NCBI RefSeq assembly: GCF_002284565.1
Contig: NZ_NPKI01000015.1
Coordinates: 434,001-498,000 of the forward strand
Origin: Mesorhizobium mediterraneum
Lineage (GTDB): Bacteria; Pseudomonadota; Alphaproteobacteria; Rhizobiales; Rhizobiaceae
Direction of reading: 5' to 3'
Length of the DNA stretch: 64,000 nucleotides
Shown here: in pieces, positions 16,701 through 27,168 of the stretch
How the letters are laid out: every line of letters begins with the position of its first letter
Position numbering within the stretch: position 1 is the stretch's first letter
Position numbers and translations under genes: made by a program
Notes under the pieces: model-generated
Told to the model about the DNA's origin: nothing
The model's input: only the letters and a program-made list of their open reading frames with translations
Database searches by the model: none

Positions 16701-17470
16701 GTCTTTTCGCCGGTAAGGATGTTGCCGTCGTCCGGCTTGCCTGGGTCTTGTGACGGGATGATGGTCCCGGTGCCGGGCCCGACGGTTATCTTGATCATGC
16801 CCTGATTGTCGACGATCGCCGGCGAGGCAAACGCCGCATGGTCGATCTTGGCGGTGATCTGGAAGGTGATGACGCGTTCGTTTGGAGCGCCGACGCCGTC
16901 GAGATCGGCGGCGGATATCCGGAAGTCGGAAACATCAGCCGTGTCGTTGGGATTTGCCGACGTGCTGATCGAGGCTCCGGGCAGCGGTCCGCCGGACGCA
17001 TCCGTGCCGTCGCCGGACAGATGCACGCCGACGATCCGCAGGCCATGCGGAAGCTGGTCCTTGAAGTCGATCCTGGCCTTTTCCAGCGCGGTCGCGAGGC
17101 CTGGGCTGGCAAAGGCTTGCGGGTTGCCGCGCAGGCCGAAGCTCAGGGAATATACGAAATAGTCGCAGCCTCGTTGTCTGCCTTTCTTGGTGAAGAAAGG
17201 CACGACCCGGCCGGGCCGCGGATTGACGATGCGCGGCTCATCGAGGTCGAGCCCGAAATCCGGACTGGCGGTTTCGAGCGGACCGGAATCGGCAGGCTTG
17301 TCGATGTCGGCCTGGCTGGTCTGGACCGGAACAAGATCTTCCGCGAAGCCTTGCCCCGGGCTCAGCATGGCGACCGCGATACCGGCCGCCATCAGCCAGC
17401 GCGCGCCGCGCCTGGAGAGTGACAGCGGTTTCATGGTCGTCGCGAGTGGGGAAAGTGCTGAAATGCTCAT
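13787..17470 (-). CDS. Large exported DUF11-like and Cys-rich repeat protein (1227 aa)
   Basis: The ATG at 17470 is preceded by GAGGAGGGGAAG, so this start is firm. A signal peptide spans about residues 13-44 (ARWLMAAGIAVAMLSPGQG). Residues about 45-265 are unrecognised. A CNPPPPPPGKEC linker leads into a Cys domain (about 275-380) ending LCCTQTIEIVIP. Four DUF11-like Ig repeats start near 390, 535, 670 and 802, each opening like LKVEKRANVPRC. From about 955 come five Cys repeats of pattern C-x8-12-G-x-C-x-C-P-x-x-T-x6-7-C, with a sixth degenerate copy, then a basic Pro/Asn/Gln-rich tail. No sortase, autotransporter or lipobox signal is visible. A surface or matrix adhesin is plausible; the function is unknown. 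Confidence 0.85.
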   Translation of the reverse strand: MSISALSPLATTMKPLSLSRRGARWLMAAGIAVAMLSPGQGFAEDLVPVQTSQADIDKPADSGPLETASPDFGLDLDEPRIVNPRPGRVVPFFTKKGRQRGCDYFVYSLSFGLRGNPQAFASPGLATALEKARIDFKDQLPHGLRIVGVHLSGDGTDASGGPLPGASISTSANPNDTADVSDFRISAADLDGVGAPNERVITFQITAKIDHAAFASPAIVDNQGMIKITVGPGTGTIIPSQDPGKPDDGNILTGEKTSIKIDLTKCNPPPPPPGKECFKVERGTLDCVPGGGAFIYHMPVGPEMGGKWVHLSTTTPGITIIPDTQLVPAGGGVLNWKIVGASPGDVIHLVVTGIETYAGPEEGWGLCCTQTIEIVIPRDQRCPPKDREPDLKVEKRANVPRCTMGGGCDFTIKVTNVGDGPYHGKIVLDDVTLPAGSTLDSGPNAPWVCAPAATPMTCTHPVTTLNPGASVDLKLGFKPAAGWQGRSLRNCAAYNYGASGKPLFGSQQNDRGCASIPICRRGDRDRDCRPPVEKKVALILKKRARTPVCTADGVCTFVIDIINNGSVPYDGPLTVTDTYPGGAPVSSTFGPTPPWTCGPNGPGQFRCDNAGIVLSPGASTPIFVEAVMPAGYRPDTVENCAEVKAIPGENDLTNNKACAKQRIRDGGKPAMRITKVCGGALAGAAAVTCRITVISTGTTAPTGPVRVNDAATLVAGGAPIQIQTVIPDGAEWACGPVPANTLSCQIPGAVMTPGTSRHFDVTVAANGEFENCARGSYGPAPGDEIVYPIGRACAKGGGPATIRVEKTGDAECRVGQPCSFEITITNDGEGTFSGPVRIGDAIGVEGLGRLEGVAITSIDPPFGCAPEPATLPASCIANLTLGAGESHVHQVTVIIPDDGRLANLQGTVSGQNCVGVLSPDTQVRGAGDVLSRDPTNVQGDRGKAYACHPFTIKREVQKKCSAGLVTNDAGRCVCPEGTTFRNGQCSSGGGTVIIPKPKDPQRCVLLKGQIRTSDGRCICPRGTELENRRCVSTDDPPARLCKLLPGQIRTQDGDCICPRGTELRGDACRPIRKKPPVVEQCKLLPGQIRTKNGDCVCPRRTELKGRACVPIVKKPTVEQCTIRGQVHNKRGACVCPRGTEVIRGACRRPQVECAPGSRLIDGQCQPIIKRRCPVGTTGQYPDCTPIRRRPGLEINPNLLNPNILQQFVPRQQRIPRQQDPARNSILN

Positions 17471-17480
17471 CTTCCCCTCC

Positions 17481-19475
17481 TCAACGTTCGCAGCTGACGG
17501 CTGGGGTTCTGAGCGGCACCGTCATCTTGCAGCAAGGGAAATAGCCGCCCTTGTCGCGATCGAACTGCTTGTAGAAGCAGAGCCCGACATCGACCGTGTC
17601 GCCAGGATAATGGCCGGTGATACCTATCGTGTAGGGCGCGCCGGGAGCATGGGAGAGGAGTGAGGTCACCCCGACGCCTGATGTCCTGGACAGAGCCTTG
17701 ATCGAATCGCCGCCAAAGCCGGCATGGTCACGGAGATAGAGTTCGGCCTCGAGGCCGGAGGGCGTGCAGAAATACCTGACATCCTCGACATCGAGGCAAG
17801 GAGGCACGCCGCCGGGGGGCGGGAAGTCGGGCGGATAGAAAGGTGGCAGGTAACCGCCGCCCGGTACCTGCTCGTAATAGCCGGCACGACCCTCGCAGGG
17901 GTGCCAGACCTCGACATCGCCGACATGGCCTTCAACCTCGGGGTCTTCGAAATAGCCGTCGAAGTCGACGAACCACGAGCCGAAGGGCGGCACGTTGGCC
18001 GGCTTGACCAGTGCTGTCGGCGTGATCTGCACGCCGTGCACGGCGAGCGGCCCGCCGCCGGCAAGCTGTTCGGCAAGTGCGGGATTGTCGCGCAATTTGT
18101 CGCCGGTCTTGACCAGCGTCTCGGTGCAGACGCCGGCATCGAGATTGCCGTCGGAGTCGTAGCCATATTGCAGGTCGAGGCCGCCGGCCGACTGCCGGTT
18201 GTCCTCCGGGAAACCGACCGCATATTCCTGCGGCATTTCCACCCAGACTGATTCCGTCGCCGGATCGTCCGGGTTATCGCGCCAGTAGCGGATGACCTCG
18301 CCCTTGCCGGAATCGGCGAACTGGCTGTAGTCGTAGCGGTTTTCTATCGGGCCGCGCTGGGCCAGGTACATGAAGCCGCTGATGTCGAAAGCGATGTCGG
18401 TTACGGCTTGGTCCTTGTCGGCCTTGACCGTCAGTTCCCAGCGCGTGTCACCGGCAAAACTGCCGTCGCGGGCAACGCCCACCGACCAGATCTCGGCCTT
18501 TTCACCGACCGAATAATAGAGCCGGCCGCCATGATAGGCGACGGACCAGACGCGGCGCTCGTCCTGCGTATAACCCCAGCTGTCGGGGTCTTCGCTGTCG
18601 AAGGCAGCGTCCTCGATGTCCATGACCGAGCCATCGTCGGCAAGCGGGGCCAGCCCGTGCGCCGGGCGCCCGGCAACGCCGTGGTCGAACGTGTCGACCG
18701 ACGTGCCGTTGGCGTCGACACGGTGTATGAGACCGGTGTCGAGGTCACTGGCGAAGATCTGGCGGTGGATATTGTCGAAGGTGATGTCGCCAACGCCGGG
18801 ACCGCTGTTGGTGTCGATGTCGGCAAATTTGCTCACCTGGCCGGTGATGCCGTCGATCTTCCAGATCGTGCCCGGTCCGCCGCCGTTCTCGGTGCCGAAC
18901 TGGCCGTCCATAAAGATGGCGCCGGCAGCACCGCGACGCTGCCGCTCAGGGCGCCCGTCCGCATCTTCGTCTGATGTGACGATGCGGATGCCGTGCAGCG
19001 AGCTGGCGCCGGCATAGAGGTTCGGAATGCCTGATGGAACACCGTCGCGGACGCCGTCGTCATAGGTGATGCCGAACACCTGGCCGATCTGCTCGGCTGT
19101 CACTTCGAAGGGCGGCGGCGTGAAGACGAGCTGGCCGGAGGCCGGCCCGCCTAGCCTTGAAACGTCGAAAACGCGCAAGGTTGCGCGCGTCGTGTCGATG
19201 AAGGTTTCGTCGACGGGATCGACGCCGGGCGGCAAGCCTGCTTCGAAATTGGGCCCCTCTTCGAAATTGGGAATGACAGTGCCGGAAAACCCGGTCACCG
19301 CTATCGAGCCCGGATAGATGATCTGCGTTTCCTGCGCCTGGGCGGCACAGCCAAGCCACAGGGTGGTGGCGAGCGCCAGGAATCTACTGGTTGCCGGGAA
19401 TCCACTGGTTGCTTGGATCGCACGGCGCAAACGGCCAGCACGAGAGCGCACGAACGCGCCGTGGTCGCAAGACAT
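17481..19475 (-). CDS. Exported beta-propeller-like protein with C-terminal Cys domain
   Basis: A 664-residue protein from the ATG at 19475, which has CGGGGGGAA just upstream; an extension to 19712 is unsupported. The N-terminus is basic, then RFLALATTLWLGCAAQAQ, an export signal. Residues about 50-500 contain propeller-like strands with repeated D-x-D/DG turns (IWKIDGITGQVSKFAD, GDITFDNIHRQIFASDLDTG, AVTDIAFDISGFMYLAQRG). A PPFYPPDFPPPGG linker precedes a Cys domain (about 557-664) that looks homologous to one in the next gene: both have C-x-V-x6-C, a PGD turn and a CC pair. The two genes are 10 bp apart and surely cotranscribed. No enzyme motif was recognised. Confidence 0.82.
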   Translation of the reverse strand: MSCDHGAFVRSRAGRLRRAIQATSGFPATSRFLALATTLWLGCAAQAQETQIIYPGSIAVTGFSGTVIPNFEEGPNFEAGLPPGVDPVDETFIDTTRATLRVFDVSRLGGPASGQLVFTPPPFEVTAEQIGQVFGITYDDGVRDGVPSGIPNLYAGASSLHGIRIVTSDEDADGRPERQRRGAAGAIFMDGQFGTENGGGPGTIWKIDGITGQVSKFADIDTNSGPGVGDITFDNIHRQIFASDLDTGLIHRVDANGTSVDTFDHGVAGRPAHGLAPLADDGSVMDIEDAAFDSEDPDSWGYTQDERRVWSVAYHGGRLYYSVGEKAEIWSVGVARDGSFAGDTRWELTVKADKDQAVTDIAFDISGFMYLAQRGPIENRYDYSQFADSGKGEVIRYWRDNPDDPATESVWVEMPQEYAVGFPEDNRQSAGGLDLQYGYDSDGNLDAGVCTETLVKTGDKLRDNPALAEQLAGGGPLAVHGVQITPTALVKPANVPPFGSWFVDFDGYFEDPEVEGHVGDVEVWHPCEGRAGYYEQVPGGGYLPPFYPPDFPPPGGVPPCLDVEDVRYFCTPSGLEAELYLRDHAGFGGDSIKALSRTSGVGVTSLLSHAPGAPYTIGITGHYPGDTVDVGLCFYKQFDRDKGGYFPCCKMTVPLRTPAVSCER

Positions 19476-20028
19476 GGAATTCCCCCCGCGGGCGGGAGAA
19501 ACATCCGGTCTTGCCGCGCAAATCAGGGCAAGGCGCGACGTTCCGGCACGTTTTTCCCTGATCGAATTGTCTGCTTTCCTCGCAGTCACGATACGCCGGC
19601 TCTTACGCAGGGTCAACGGAATCAGCGGAAAGCCCAGCGGATCGCCCCCATCCCGAAAGCGGTGGTCGCGCTGAGTTCCCGGAGACCGCGGAGCCTTTGG
19701 ATTTCCAGTCATGGCACTTTCCTTTCCGGGGCCGCACCATGCAGCACCTAGGTGTCAGTCGCGAACAGACGCGGAAAGGTTCATGGGAAGCGCTGGACGG
19801 CCTGGGCTCACCGTGCCATGGCCGGAGAACACCCGGCTCGGCCCGAGCAAAGGATGTTGGACGGCCTTGCGCAGAATGCTTGCGCGCCGCGCAGCCTGTT
19901 CTTATATACGCGCCAAGCCGTTCGACGCCGGAATGCCGGTTGCCGAAGCGGAATTTCTTGTGAACAGGGGCTTTCGTCGGAACGCCTGTACGGGTCCTGA
20001 GAGCCTGCTTAGCGGAGAGACTAGAAAA
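19476..20028. other. Divergent intergenic region upstream of dnaK (553 bp)
   Basis: The region separates the minus-strand exported-protein operon from dnaK. It holds the RpoH-type promoter at 19879-19907 and a leader of about 115 bases before dnaK. Reading frames run through it on both strands, but none has a ribosome-binding site or a recognisable protein. I see no RNA gene or repeat in the rest. Confidence 0.6.
19879..19907 (+). promoter_or_regulatory. RpoH (sigma-32) heat-shock promoter for dnaK
   Basis: CTTG at 19879-19882 and CTTATAT at 19901-19907 are separated by 18 bp. This matches the alphaproteobacterial RpoH consensus CTTG-N17-18-CYTATNT. Transcription would begin near 19914, giving a leader of roughly 115 bases to the dnaK ATG. 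No CIRCE operator was seen. Confidence 0.8.
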
Positions 20029-21945
<1,917 letters not shown>

Positions 21946-21970
21946 GCCGCCTGACGGCAGATAAAGCGGA

Positions 21971-21997
21971 AAGCCCGGCGCAAAGCCGGGCTTTTTT
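21971..21997 (+). terminator. Rho-independent terminator after dnaK
   Basis: AAGCCCGGC and GCCGGGCTT form a 9-bp perfect stem with loop GCAAA, followed by TTTT. It lies 26 bases after the dnaK stop, within the 210-bp dnaK-dnaJ gap. It would reduce dnaJ expression relative to dnaK unless partly read through or dnaJ has its own promoter. Confidence 0.9.
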
Positions 21998-22155
21998 GCA
22001 ACTCTGACCGAAAAAATACGGGCTTGATCGAAAAAATGCGGGCAAGTCCGCGTCGACACTGGCATCCCGGCCCCATCGCACCTAAATCGGAACAGCGTGC
22101 CGGCAAACGACGCAACAAGGCTTCAAGACGTTGAATATCCGGACTGCAGGAAAAG

Positions 22156-23286
22156 ATGAAAGCTGATTTCTACGAAACGCTGGGCGTGCAAAAGGGGGCA
22201 GACGAGAAGGAGCTCAAGAGCGCTTTCCGCAAGCTCGCCATGCAGTTCCATCCCGATCGCAATCCCGGCGACCATTCCTGCGAGCACAAGTTCAAGGAAA
22301 TCAACGAGGCCTACGAGACGCTGAAGGACCCGCAGAAGCGCGCGGCCTACGATCGTTTCGGCCACGCCGCCTTCGAGCAGGGCGGCATGAATGGCGGCGC
22401 GCAAGGCTTCGGCGCCGGCGGCTTCGCCGACATCTTCGAGGATATTTTCGGCGACATGATGGGCGGGCGCCAGCGCCGCTCCTCAGGCGGCCGCGAGCGC
22501 GGCGCCGACCTGCGCTACAATATGGAAATCACGCTGGAGGAGGCATTCGCCGGCAAGACAGCGCAGATTCACGTGCCAGCGTCGATCTCCTGCACGGAAT
22601 GCTCCGGCACCGGCGCCAAGCCCGGCACCCAGCCCGTCACCTGCTCGATGTGCAACGGCCACGGCAAGGTGCGCGCCACGCAAGGCTTCTTCTCGATCGA
22701 GCGCACCTGCCCGCAATGCCAAGGGCGTGGCCAGACCATCAAGGAGCCGTGCCCGAAATGTGCTGGTCAGGGTCGCGTCACCGAGGAGCGGTCGCTGTCG
22801 GTCAACATCCCGGCCGGCATCGAGGACGGCACCCGCATCCGCCTCGCCAATGAGGGCGAGGCCGGCCTGCGCGGCGGCCCGTCGGGCGATCTCTACATTT
22901 TCCTTGCGGTCAAGCCGCACGAATTCTTCCAGCGCGACGGCGCCGATCTCTATTGCAAGGTGCCGATCTCGATGACGACGGCCGCCCTTGGCGGCTCCTT
23001 TGAGGTGGCGACGCTGGACGGCACCCAGACGAAAGTGAAGGTGCCGGAAGGCACCCAGAACGGCCGTCAGTTCCGCCTCAAGGGCAAGGGCATGCCGGTG
23101 CTACGCCAGCACAATGTCGGCGATCTCTATATTCAGACCGCGGTTGAGACGCCGCAGAACCTTTCCCGCCGCCAGCGCGAGTTGCTGGAGGAATTCGAGC
23201 AGCTTTCCTCGAAGGACAATTCGCCCCAGTCGAGCGGCTTTTTTGCCCGCATGAAGGACTTTTTCGAAACCTTCAGCGAGCGCTGA
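22156..23286 (+). CDS. dnaJ: Chaperone DnaJ (Hsp40)
   Basis: A 376-residue type I J-protein. It has the N-terminal J domain with HPD in [10 protein letters not shown] and a Gly/Phe-rich segment (about residues 76-105). Four zinc repeats follow: [33 protein letters not shown] and [10 protein letters not shown]. Two beta-sandwich client-binding domains and a C-terminal dimer segment complete it. The ATG is preceded by CAGGAAAAG. It stimulates DnaK ATP hydrolysis and delivers clients. Confidence 0.98.
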   Translation: MKADFYETLGVQKGADEKELKSAFRKLAMQFHPDRNPGDHSCEHKFKEINEAYETLKDPQKRAAYDRFGHAAFEQGGMNGGAQGFGAGGFADIFEDIFGDMMGGRQRRSSGGRERGADLRYNMEITLEEAFAGKTAQIHVPASISCTECSGTGAKPGTQPVTCSMCNGHGKVRATQGFFSIERTCPQCQGRGQTIKEPCPKCAGQGRVTEERSLSVNIPAGIEDGTRIRLANEGEAGLRGGPSGDLYIFLAVKPHEFFQRDGADLYCKVPISMTTAALGGSFEVATLDGTQTKVKVPEGTQNGRQFRLKGKGMPVLRQHNVGDLYIQTAVETPQNLSRRQRELLEEFEQLSSKDNSPQSSGFFARMKDFFETFSER

Positions 23287-23428
23287 TGCCTATTCTCGTC
23301 AATCGGGTGTAGAGTGCAATTAAGGCGAAGCTTCCCTAGCGTCATCAACATCTTATACCGGCATCCGCCTTGCCTAGAACCCCGTAGCTGCTAAGTAGCC
23401 TCTCGGGGAAGCGTTCAGGAGAACTTGC

Positions 23429-24034
23429 ATGGCACATGGTCCCGGACTGCGAAAAGCGCTGGCGGAAAAGTTCGACGACGAACTGAAGTTCTTCAAGGGC
23501 TGGATCGACAAGCCGAAGGCAGTCGGTTCGATCGTGCCGACCAGTTCCATCACGGCCCGCAAGATGGCATCCGTCGTCAACCCGAAGTCGGGCCTGCCGG
23601 TGCTCGAAGTCGGACCCGGCACCGGCGTCATCACCAGAGCCATCCTCGCCCAGGGCGTAAAGCCTGAAAATCTCTATGCGGTCGAATATTCCCCCGATTT
23701 CGTGCGCCATCTGCGCCGGCTCTATCCCGGCGTCAACGTTATCGAGGGCGACGCCTTCAATCTCGATGCGACGCTTGGCGACAAGAGCGGCCTGACCTTC
23801 GATTCGGTCGTCTCCGGCGTCCCACTGCTCAATTTCCCGGTCGCCCAGCGCATCGCCTATGTCGAAAGCCTTCTCGACCGCATCCCGACAGGCCGTCCGA
23901 TCGTGCAGCTGACCTACGGCCCAATGTCGCCGATCCCGCCTGGCCGCGGCGACTACACGGTTGAGCATTTCCATTTCGTCATCCGCAACATCCCGCCAAC
24001 GCAGCTGTGGATCTACCGGCGCGCGGCACACTAG
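23429..24034 (+). CDS. pmtA: Phospholipid N-methyltransferase (Sinorhizobium type)
   Basis: A 201-residue SAM-dependent enzyme that methylates phosphatidylethanolamine three times to phosphatidylcholine. The SAM-binding loop is VLEVGPGTGVITRAIL (about residues 58-73). The N-terminal FFKGWIDKPKAVGSIVPTSS and the C-terminal YTVEHFHFVIRNIPPTQLW are hallmarks of the soluble rhizobial PmtA family. The start has CAGGAGAA upstream. It follows dnaJ, an arrangement I recall from Sinorhizobium. Phosphatidylcholine matters for rhizobial membranes and symbiosis. Confidence 0.92.
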   Translation: MAHGPGLRKALAEKFDDELKFFKGWIDKPKAVGSIVPTSSITARKMASVVNPKSGLPVLEVGPGTGVITRAILAQGVKPENLYAVEYSPDFVRHLRRLYPGVNVIEGDAFNLDATLGDKSGLTFDSVVSGVPLLNFPVAQRIAYVESLLDRIPTGRPIVQLTYGPMSPIPPGRGDYTVEHFHFVIRNIPPTQLWIYRRAAH

Positions 24035-24090
24035 GGTCGAAACTTAGCCAGCCGCCGCAAATGGCCTAAAATGGGTGGAAGCGGACATCT

Positions 24091-24903
24091 CTACCTCGCC
24101 TGGTGCCAGACTTTCCACGCGGAGATTACGAGGATCGCGGCTAGCGCTGGCAATAGCAGGGCGCTAGGAACGATGCCGAGCAGAAAACCGCCGATCAAGG
24201 TCCCCATGATTGATCCAGCTGCCATTACAAGCAAGAGCGACCGATTTCGTCCGATGGTGGCGAAGCTCTGATCGCGGCTGTAGCGTGAGAAGCCGACCAG
24301 CACCGTCGGAAGGCTCACGGCGAGCGACAGGCTTCCAGCAAGCTTGATGTCCGCACCGAAGAGCAGAACCAGCGTGGGTATCAGGAGTTCGCCGCCGGCA
24401 ACGCCGAGAAACGACGCGACGACGCCTATTGCGAACCCTGCGACAGCACCCACCGCCATTTGGGCCGTACCCGTCAACAGTGCTCGCCCCACACTGGCAT
24501 CATGTCCGAACACAAGCACAGCCGCGATGACGATGAGCAGCGCTGCGATCACCCTGTAGAGCGTTTCCGATTTCAGGCGCGTTGCCCATCCCGCTCCGAA
24601 CCATGCGCCGAGAAGGCTTCCGGCAAGCAAATTCACGATGATCGGCCAATGCGCCGCAATCTGGCCAAAAGGCACCGTGCCCATGCGAAAGGGTAGCGCC
24701 GTGGCGACGACCACCAAGCTCATGGCCTTGTTGAGGATGACGGCTTCCAGCGCGGTGAAGCGGAAGACCCCGATCAGCAGCGGCAAACGAAATTCAGCAC
24801 CGCCGAGGCCGATCAGGCCGCCGAGAGCGCCAATGATTGCGCCACCGCCGAATGCAAGCGGAAGTTTTTGCGGAGGATTTGTCGAGGTCAATCCTTGAGT
24901 CAT
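24091..24903 (-). CDS. TauE/SafE family membrane transporter (sulfite/sulfonate exporter-like)
   Basis: A 270-residue polytopic membrane protein with about eight spans in two related halves. The N-terminal GALGGLIGLGGAEFRLPLLIG and the mid-protein VVASFLGVAGGELLIPTLVLLFG are the paired signature repeats of the TauE/SafE family. These proteins move sulfite, sulfoacetate or other organic anions out of the cell; the substrate is unknown here. It is convergent with pmtA and stands alone. A small palindromic repeat lies upstream of its start. Confidence 0.88.
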   Translation of the reverse strand: MTQGLTSTNPPQKLPLAFGGGAIIGALGGLIGLGGAEFRLPLLIGVFRFTALEAVILNKAMSLVVVATALPFRMGTVPFGQIAAHWPIIVNLLAGSLLGAWFGAGWATRLKSETLYRVIAALLIVIAAVLVFGHDASVGRALLTGTAQMAVGAVAGFAIGVVASFLGVAGGELLIPTLVLLFGADIKLAGSLSLAVSLPTVLVGFSRYSRDQSFATIGRNRSLLLVMAAGSIMGTLIGGFLLGIVPSALLLPALAAILVISAWKVWHQAR

Positions 24904-25022
24904 AGCGCTATATCTACACGGAAACGACGCCTGGAACAGGCGATCCTTGGCCCGTCATTAAGCGTCCGCTCCGCGTCGAACTCGGTCGCTCAGAGTGAGC
25001 GAGGTTTGATCCCTTGAGCGAG

Positions 25023-25103
25023 GTGCGTCCTCTTGGACGCACAACACCTTGAATCCAAGCATCGTGCTTTCCAGAAATCGATTTTCGATTTTTGGGCCGA
25101 TGC
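25023..25103. repeat. Two-hairpin intergenic repeat element, copy A
   Basis: Hairpin 1 is GTGCGTCC-TCTT-GGACGCAC (25023-25042). Hairpin 2 runs from GCATCG at 25059 to CGATGC at 25103, with inner ATCGATTTTCGAT symmetry. The inverted copy at 42893-42984 keeps both hairpins and the short link between them (CTTGAATC versus TTTGAATC). A degenerate single hairpin of the GCGTCC type is at about 37788-37805. It lies between divergent genes and has no coding capacity. Confidence 0.75.
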
Positions 25104-25153
25104 GTTGATCTGAGCGATCCTTGGCTGTACCTGTCCGGGGACAAAGGTGGCCA

Positions 25154-25750
25154 ATGGCAGTGATCCCGAAAATTCTCGTCTTCGCGGGCTCGATTCGCGC
25201 TGGCGCCTACAGCGGCAGGACCGCCGACGTGGCGCAGAAGGAACTCGCCATGCAGGGCGCCGAGGTGACCCGGATCTCGCTTGCCGACTATCCGCTGCCG
25301 ATCCTGGACGAGGATCTGGAAAAGGAGAAAGGCGTTCCCGAAAACGTCTTCAAGCTTGCCAGGCAGATCGCTGCCCATGACGGGCTGCTGATCGCGACGC
25401 CCGAATATAACGGCTCCATCCCGCCGCTGCTCAAGAACACTATCGACTGGGTGAGCCGGGTGCGCACGGATGGCGGGCGGTCGTTCAGGCCGTTCACCGG
25501 CAAGCCCGCCGGCCTTTGTTCGTCTTCCAAAGGACACTTCGCCGGGGTACGCTGCATCAACCATCTGCGCGCCGTGCTGGTGCGCTGCCAGATGGAGGTG
25601 GTAACGCCGGAGTGTTCCGTGCCGGAGGGCGGCAACGCCTTCGACGACGACGGAAATTTCAGGGACGAGAGACTGAACAGATCGATGGAGCACCTATGCC
25701 GCACGCTGATCGAAACCTCGCGCCTGCTGTCCACGCGGATCGAGGCTTGA
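25154..25750 (+). CDS. NADPH-dependent FMN reductase family protein
   Basis: A 198-residue flavodoxin-fold protein. The FMN phosphate loop is [13 protein letters not shown] (about residues 9-21) and the isoalloxazine-binding signature is [22 protein letters not shown] chose the ATG at 25154, with AAGGTGG just upstream, over 25121. Members reduce flavin, azo dyes, quinones or chromate with NAD(P)H; the physiological acceptor is unknown. It is 20 bp upstream of pyrF and probably cotranscribed with it. Confidence 0.9.
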   Translation: MAVIPKILVFAGSIRAGAYSGRTADVAQKELAMQGAEVTRISLADYPLPILDEDLEKEKGVPENVFKLARQIAAHDGLLIATPEYNGSIPPLLKNTIDWVSRVRTDGGRSFRPFTGKPAGLCSSSKGHFAGVRCINHLRAVLVRCQMEVVTPECSVPEGGNAFDDDGNFRDERLNRSMEHLCRTLIETSRLLSTRIEA

Positions 25751-25770
25751 TCCAGGAGCGCGCCAGCACC

Positions 25771-26454
25771 ATGCAAGACAGGCTGATCGTCGGCCTCGAC
25801 GTGCCGACGCTGAAGGAAGCCGAGAAGGCGGTGCGCGAGCTCGACGGGGTCGTCTCCTTTTACAAGATTGGCTATCAGCTCGCTTTCGCCGGCGGGCTCG
25901 ACTTCGCCCGCGAGCTCGCCAGCGGCGGCACCAGAATCTTCCTCGACATGAAGCTGCTCGACATCGACAACACAGTGGCCAAGGGTGTCGAGGCCATTGC
26001 CAGGATGGGCATGACCATGCTGACGCTGCACGCCTATCCGAAGACGATGAAGGCAGCGGTCGAGGCCGCCAGGGGCAGCGATCTCTGCCTGCTTGGCGTC
26101 ACCGTGTTGACCTCGATGGACGAGCAGGACGTGATCGACGCCGGCTATGAATATGACCCGCATACGCTGGTGCTGAGGCGCTCCGAGCAGGCGCTGCATG
26201 CCGGCATGGGCGGCATCGTCTGCTCGGCCGAGGAAGCGGAAGCGGTGCGCCGGATCGTCGGGCCCAACCTGGCCGTCGTCACGCCGGGAATACGGCCCAA
26301 GGGCAGCGACCATGGCGACCAGAAACGCGTCGTCACGCCGGCGCAGGCGATCCGCAACGGCTCCAGCCATCTCGTCGTCGGCCGGCCGATCGTCGGCGCC
26401 GCCGACAGGCGGGCAGTCGCGGAAGCGATACTTGACGAAATGCGCTCGGCCTAA
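25771..26454 (+). CDS. pyrF: Orotidine 5'-phosphate decarboxylase
   Basis: A 227-residue TIM-barrel enzyme making UMP from OMP, the last step of pyrimidine synthesis. [13 protein letters not shown] holds the first-strand Asp. [13 protein letters not shown] carries the catalytic Asp-Lys-Asp set, with Leu and Asp where HDIP is commoner. [18 protein letters not shown] is the phosphate-binding loop. The ATG at 25771 starts the conserved protein; the open frame to 25516 overlaps the FMN reductase gene and is not used. The neighbour downstream is a DUF1330 gene. Confidence 0.95.
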   Translation: MQDRLIVGLDVPTLKEAEKAVRELDGVVSFYKIGYQLAFAGGLDFARELASGGTRIFLDMKLLDIDNTVAKGVEAIARMGMTMLTLHAYPKTMKAAVEAARGSDLCLLGVTVLTSMDEQDVIDAGYEYDPHTLVLRRSEQALHAGMGGIVCSAEEAEAVRRIVGPNLAVVTPGIRPKGSDHGDQKRVVTPAQAIRNGSSHLVVGRPIVGAADRRAVAEAILDEMRSA

Positions 26455-26482
26455 GGATCAATTCCGAAACTGGAGAAAAAGC

Positions 26483-26770
26483 ATGCCCAAGGGATACTGG
26501 ATCGCCCGCGTCGATGTGCGCGATGCGGAAGGCTACAAGGACTATGTTGCTGCCGCCAAACTGGCCTTCGACCGTTTCGATGTGAAATTCCTGGCGCGTG
26601 GTGGCGCGCACGAAAAGGCCGAGGGGCCGGGCCGCGACCGCAACGTGATCATCGAGTTTCCGTCATTGGCTGCGGCGCACGATTGCTACCACTCGCCGGA
26701 GTATCAGCGCGCCGTGGCGATCCGCCAGAAAGTGGCCGACGGCGAGATCGTGCTGGTCGAAGGGGTTTAG
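26483..26770 (+). CDS. DUF1330 domain protein
   Basis: A 95-residue protein of the ferredoxin-like alpha/beta barrel family DUF1330. It shows the opening MPKGYWIARVDVRDAEGYKDY, the core RNVIIEFPSLAAAHDCYHSPEYQ and the ending DGEIVLVEGV. The start has TGGAGAAAAA upstream. It lies 28 bp after pyrF in the same direction. Members of this dimeric fold are mostly uncharacterised; no catalytic residue can be assigned. Confidence 0.9.
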   Translation: MPKGYWIARVDVRDAEGYKDYVAAAKLAFDRFDVKFLARGGAHEKAEGPGRDRNVIIEFPSLAAAHDCYHSPEYQRAVAIRQKVADGEIVLVEGV

Positions 26771-26787
26771 TTCAGCGCCTGCGGCGG

Positions 26788-27141
26788 TCAGACCGAATGC
26801 AGGATGTAAAGCTTGCGCGTCTTCTCGTGGATGGTCCATTCGCCCTCCCAGCCAAGCGGCAGGACAAGCAGTTCGCCGGGCCCGACATTCCTGGCCGCGC
26901 CATCGGGACCGTGCAGCGTCACGCGGCCGGAGACGATGTGGCAGATCTCGGAATTCGTGTCTCGGCGCGCAGTGAACCGGCCCTGCGAACATTCCCAGAC
27001 ACCGACTTCGATCTTGCCATCATCCGAAGCCCACAGGGTGTTGGCTGCTTCCAGCTGATCGCCTTCCACCGAGGTGGGTTTCGGCTGAGGCTCACCGAGG
27101 TCGATATGCGCAAGGTGGGCGAAGGTCTTGAAGTCGATCAT
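26788..27141 (-). CDS. Cupin-fold protein (DUF861/EutQ-like), end of polyamine-type operon
   Basis: A 117-residue single cupin. RRDTNSEICHIVSGRVTLHGPDG and GPGELLVLPLGWEGEWTIHEKTRK match the cupin_3 pattern seen in proteins encoded beside amine or amino-acid oxidases. The classical metal His pair is only partly kept. It is 27 bp downstream of the FAD oxidoreductase gene and ends the operon. A role in binding a reaction product or in sensing is possible, but not shown. Confidence 0.85.
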   Translation of the reverse strand: MIDFKTFAHLAHIDLGEPQPKPTSVEGDQLEAANTLWASDDGKIEVGVWECSQGRFTARRDTNSEICHIVSGRVTLHGPDGAARNVGPGELLVLPLGWEGEWTIHEKTRKLYILHSV

Positions 27142-27168
27142 TTTCTTAAGTCCTCGAGGTAATGCGGT

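Noticed and set aside
19711..20028. N-terminal extension of DnaK by 106 residues
   Set aside because: It crosses the RpoH promoter, has no family similarity, and the ATG at 20029 has its own ribosome-binding site and begins the conserved protein.
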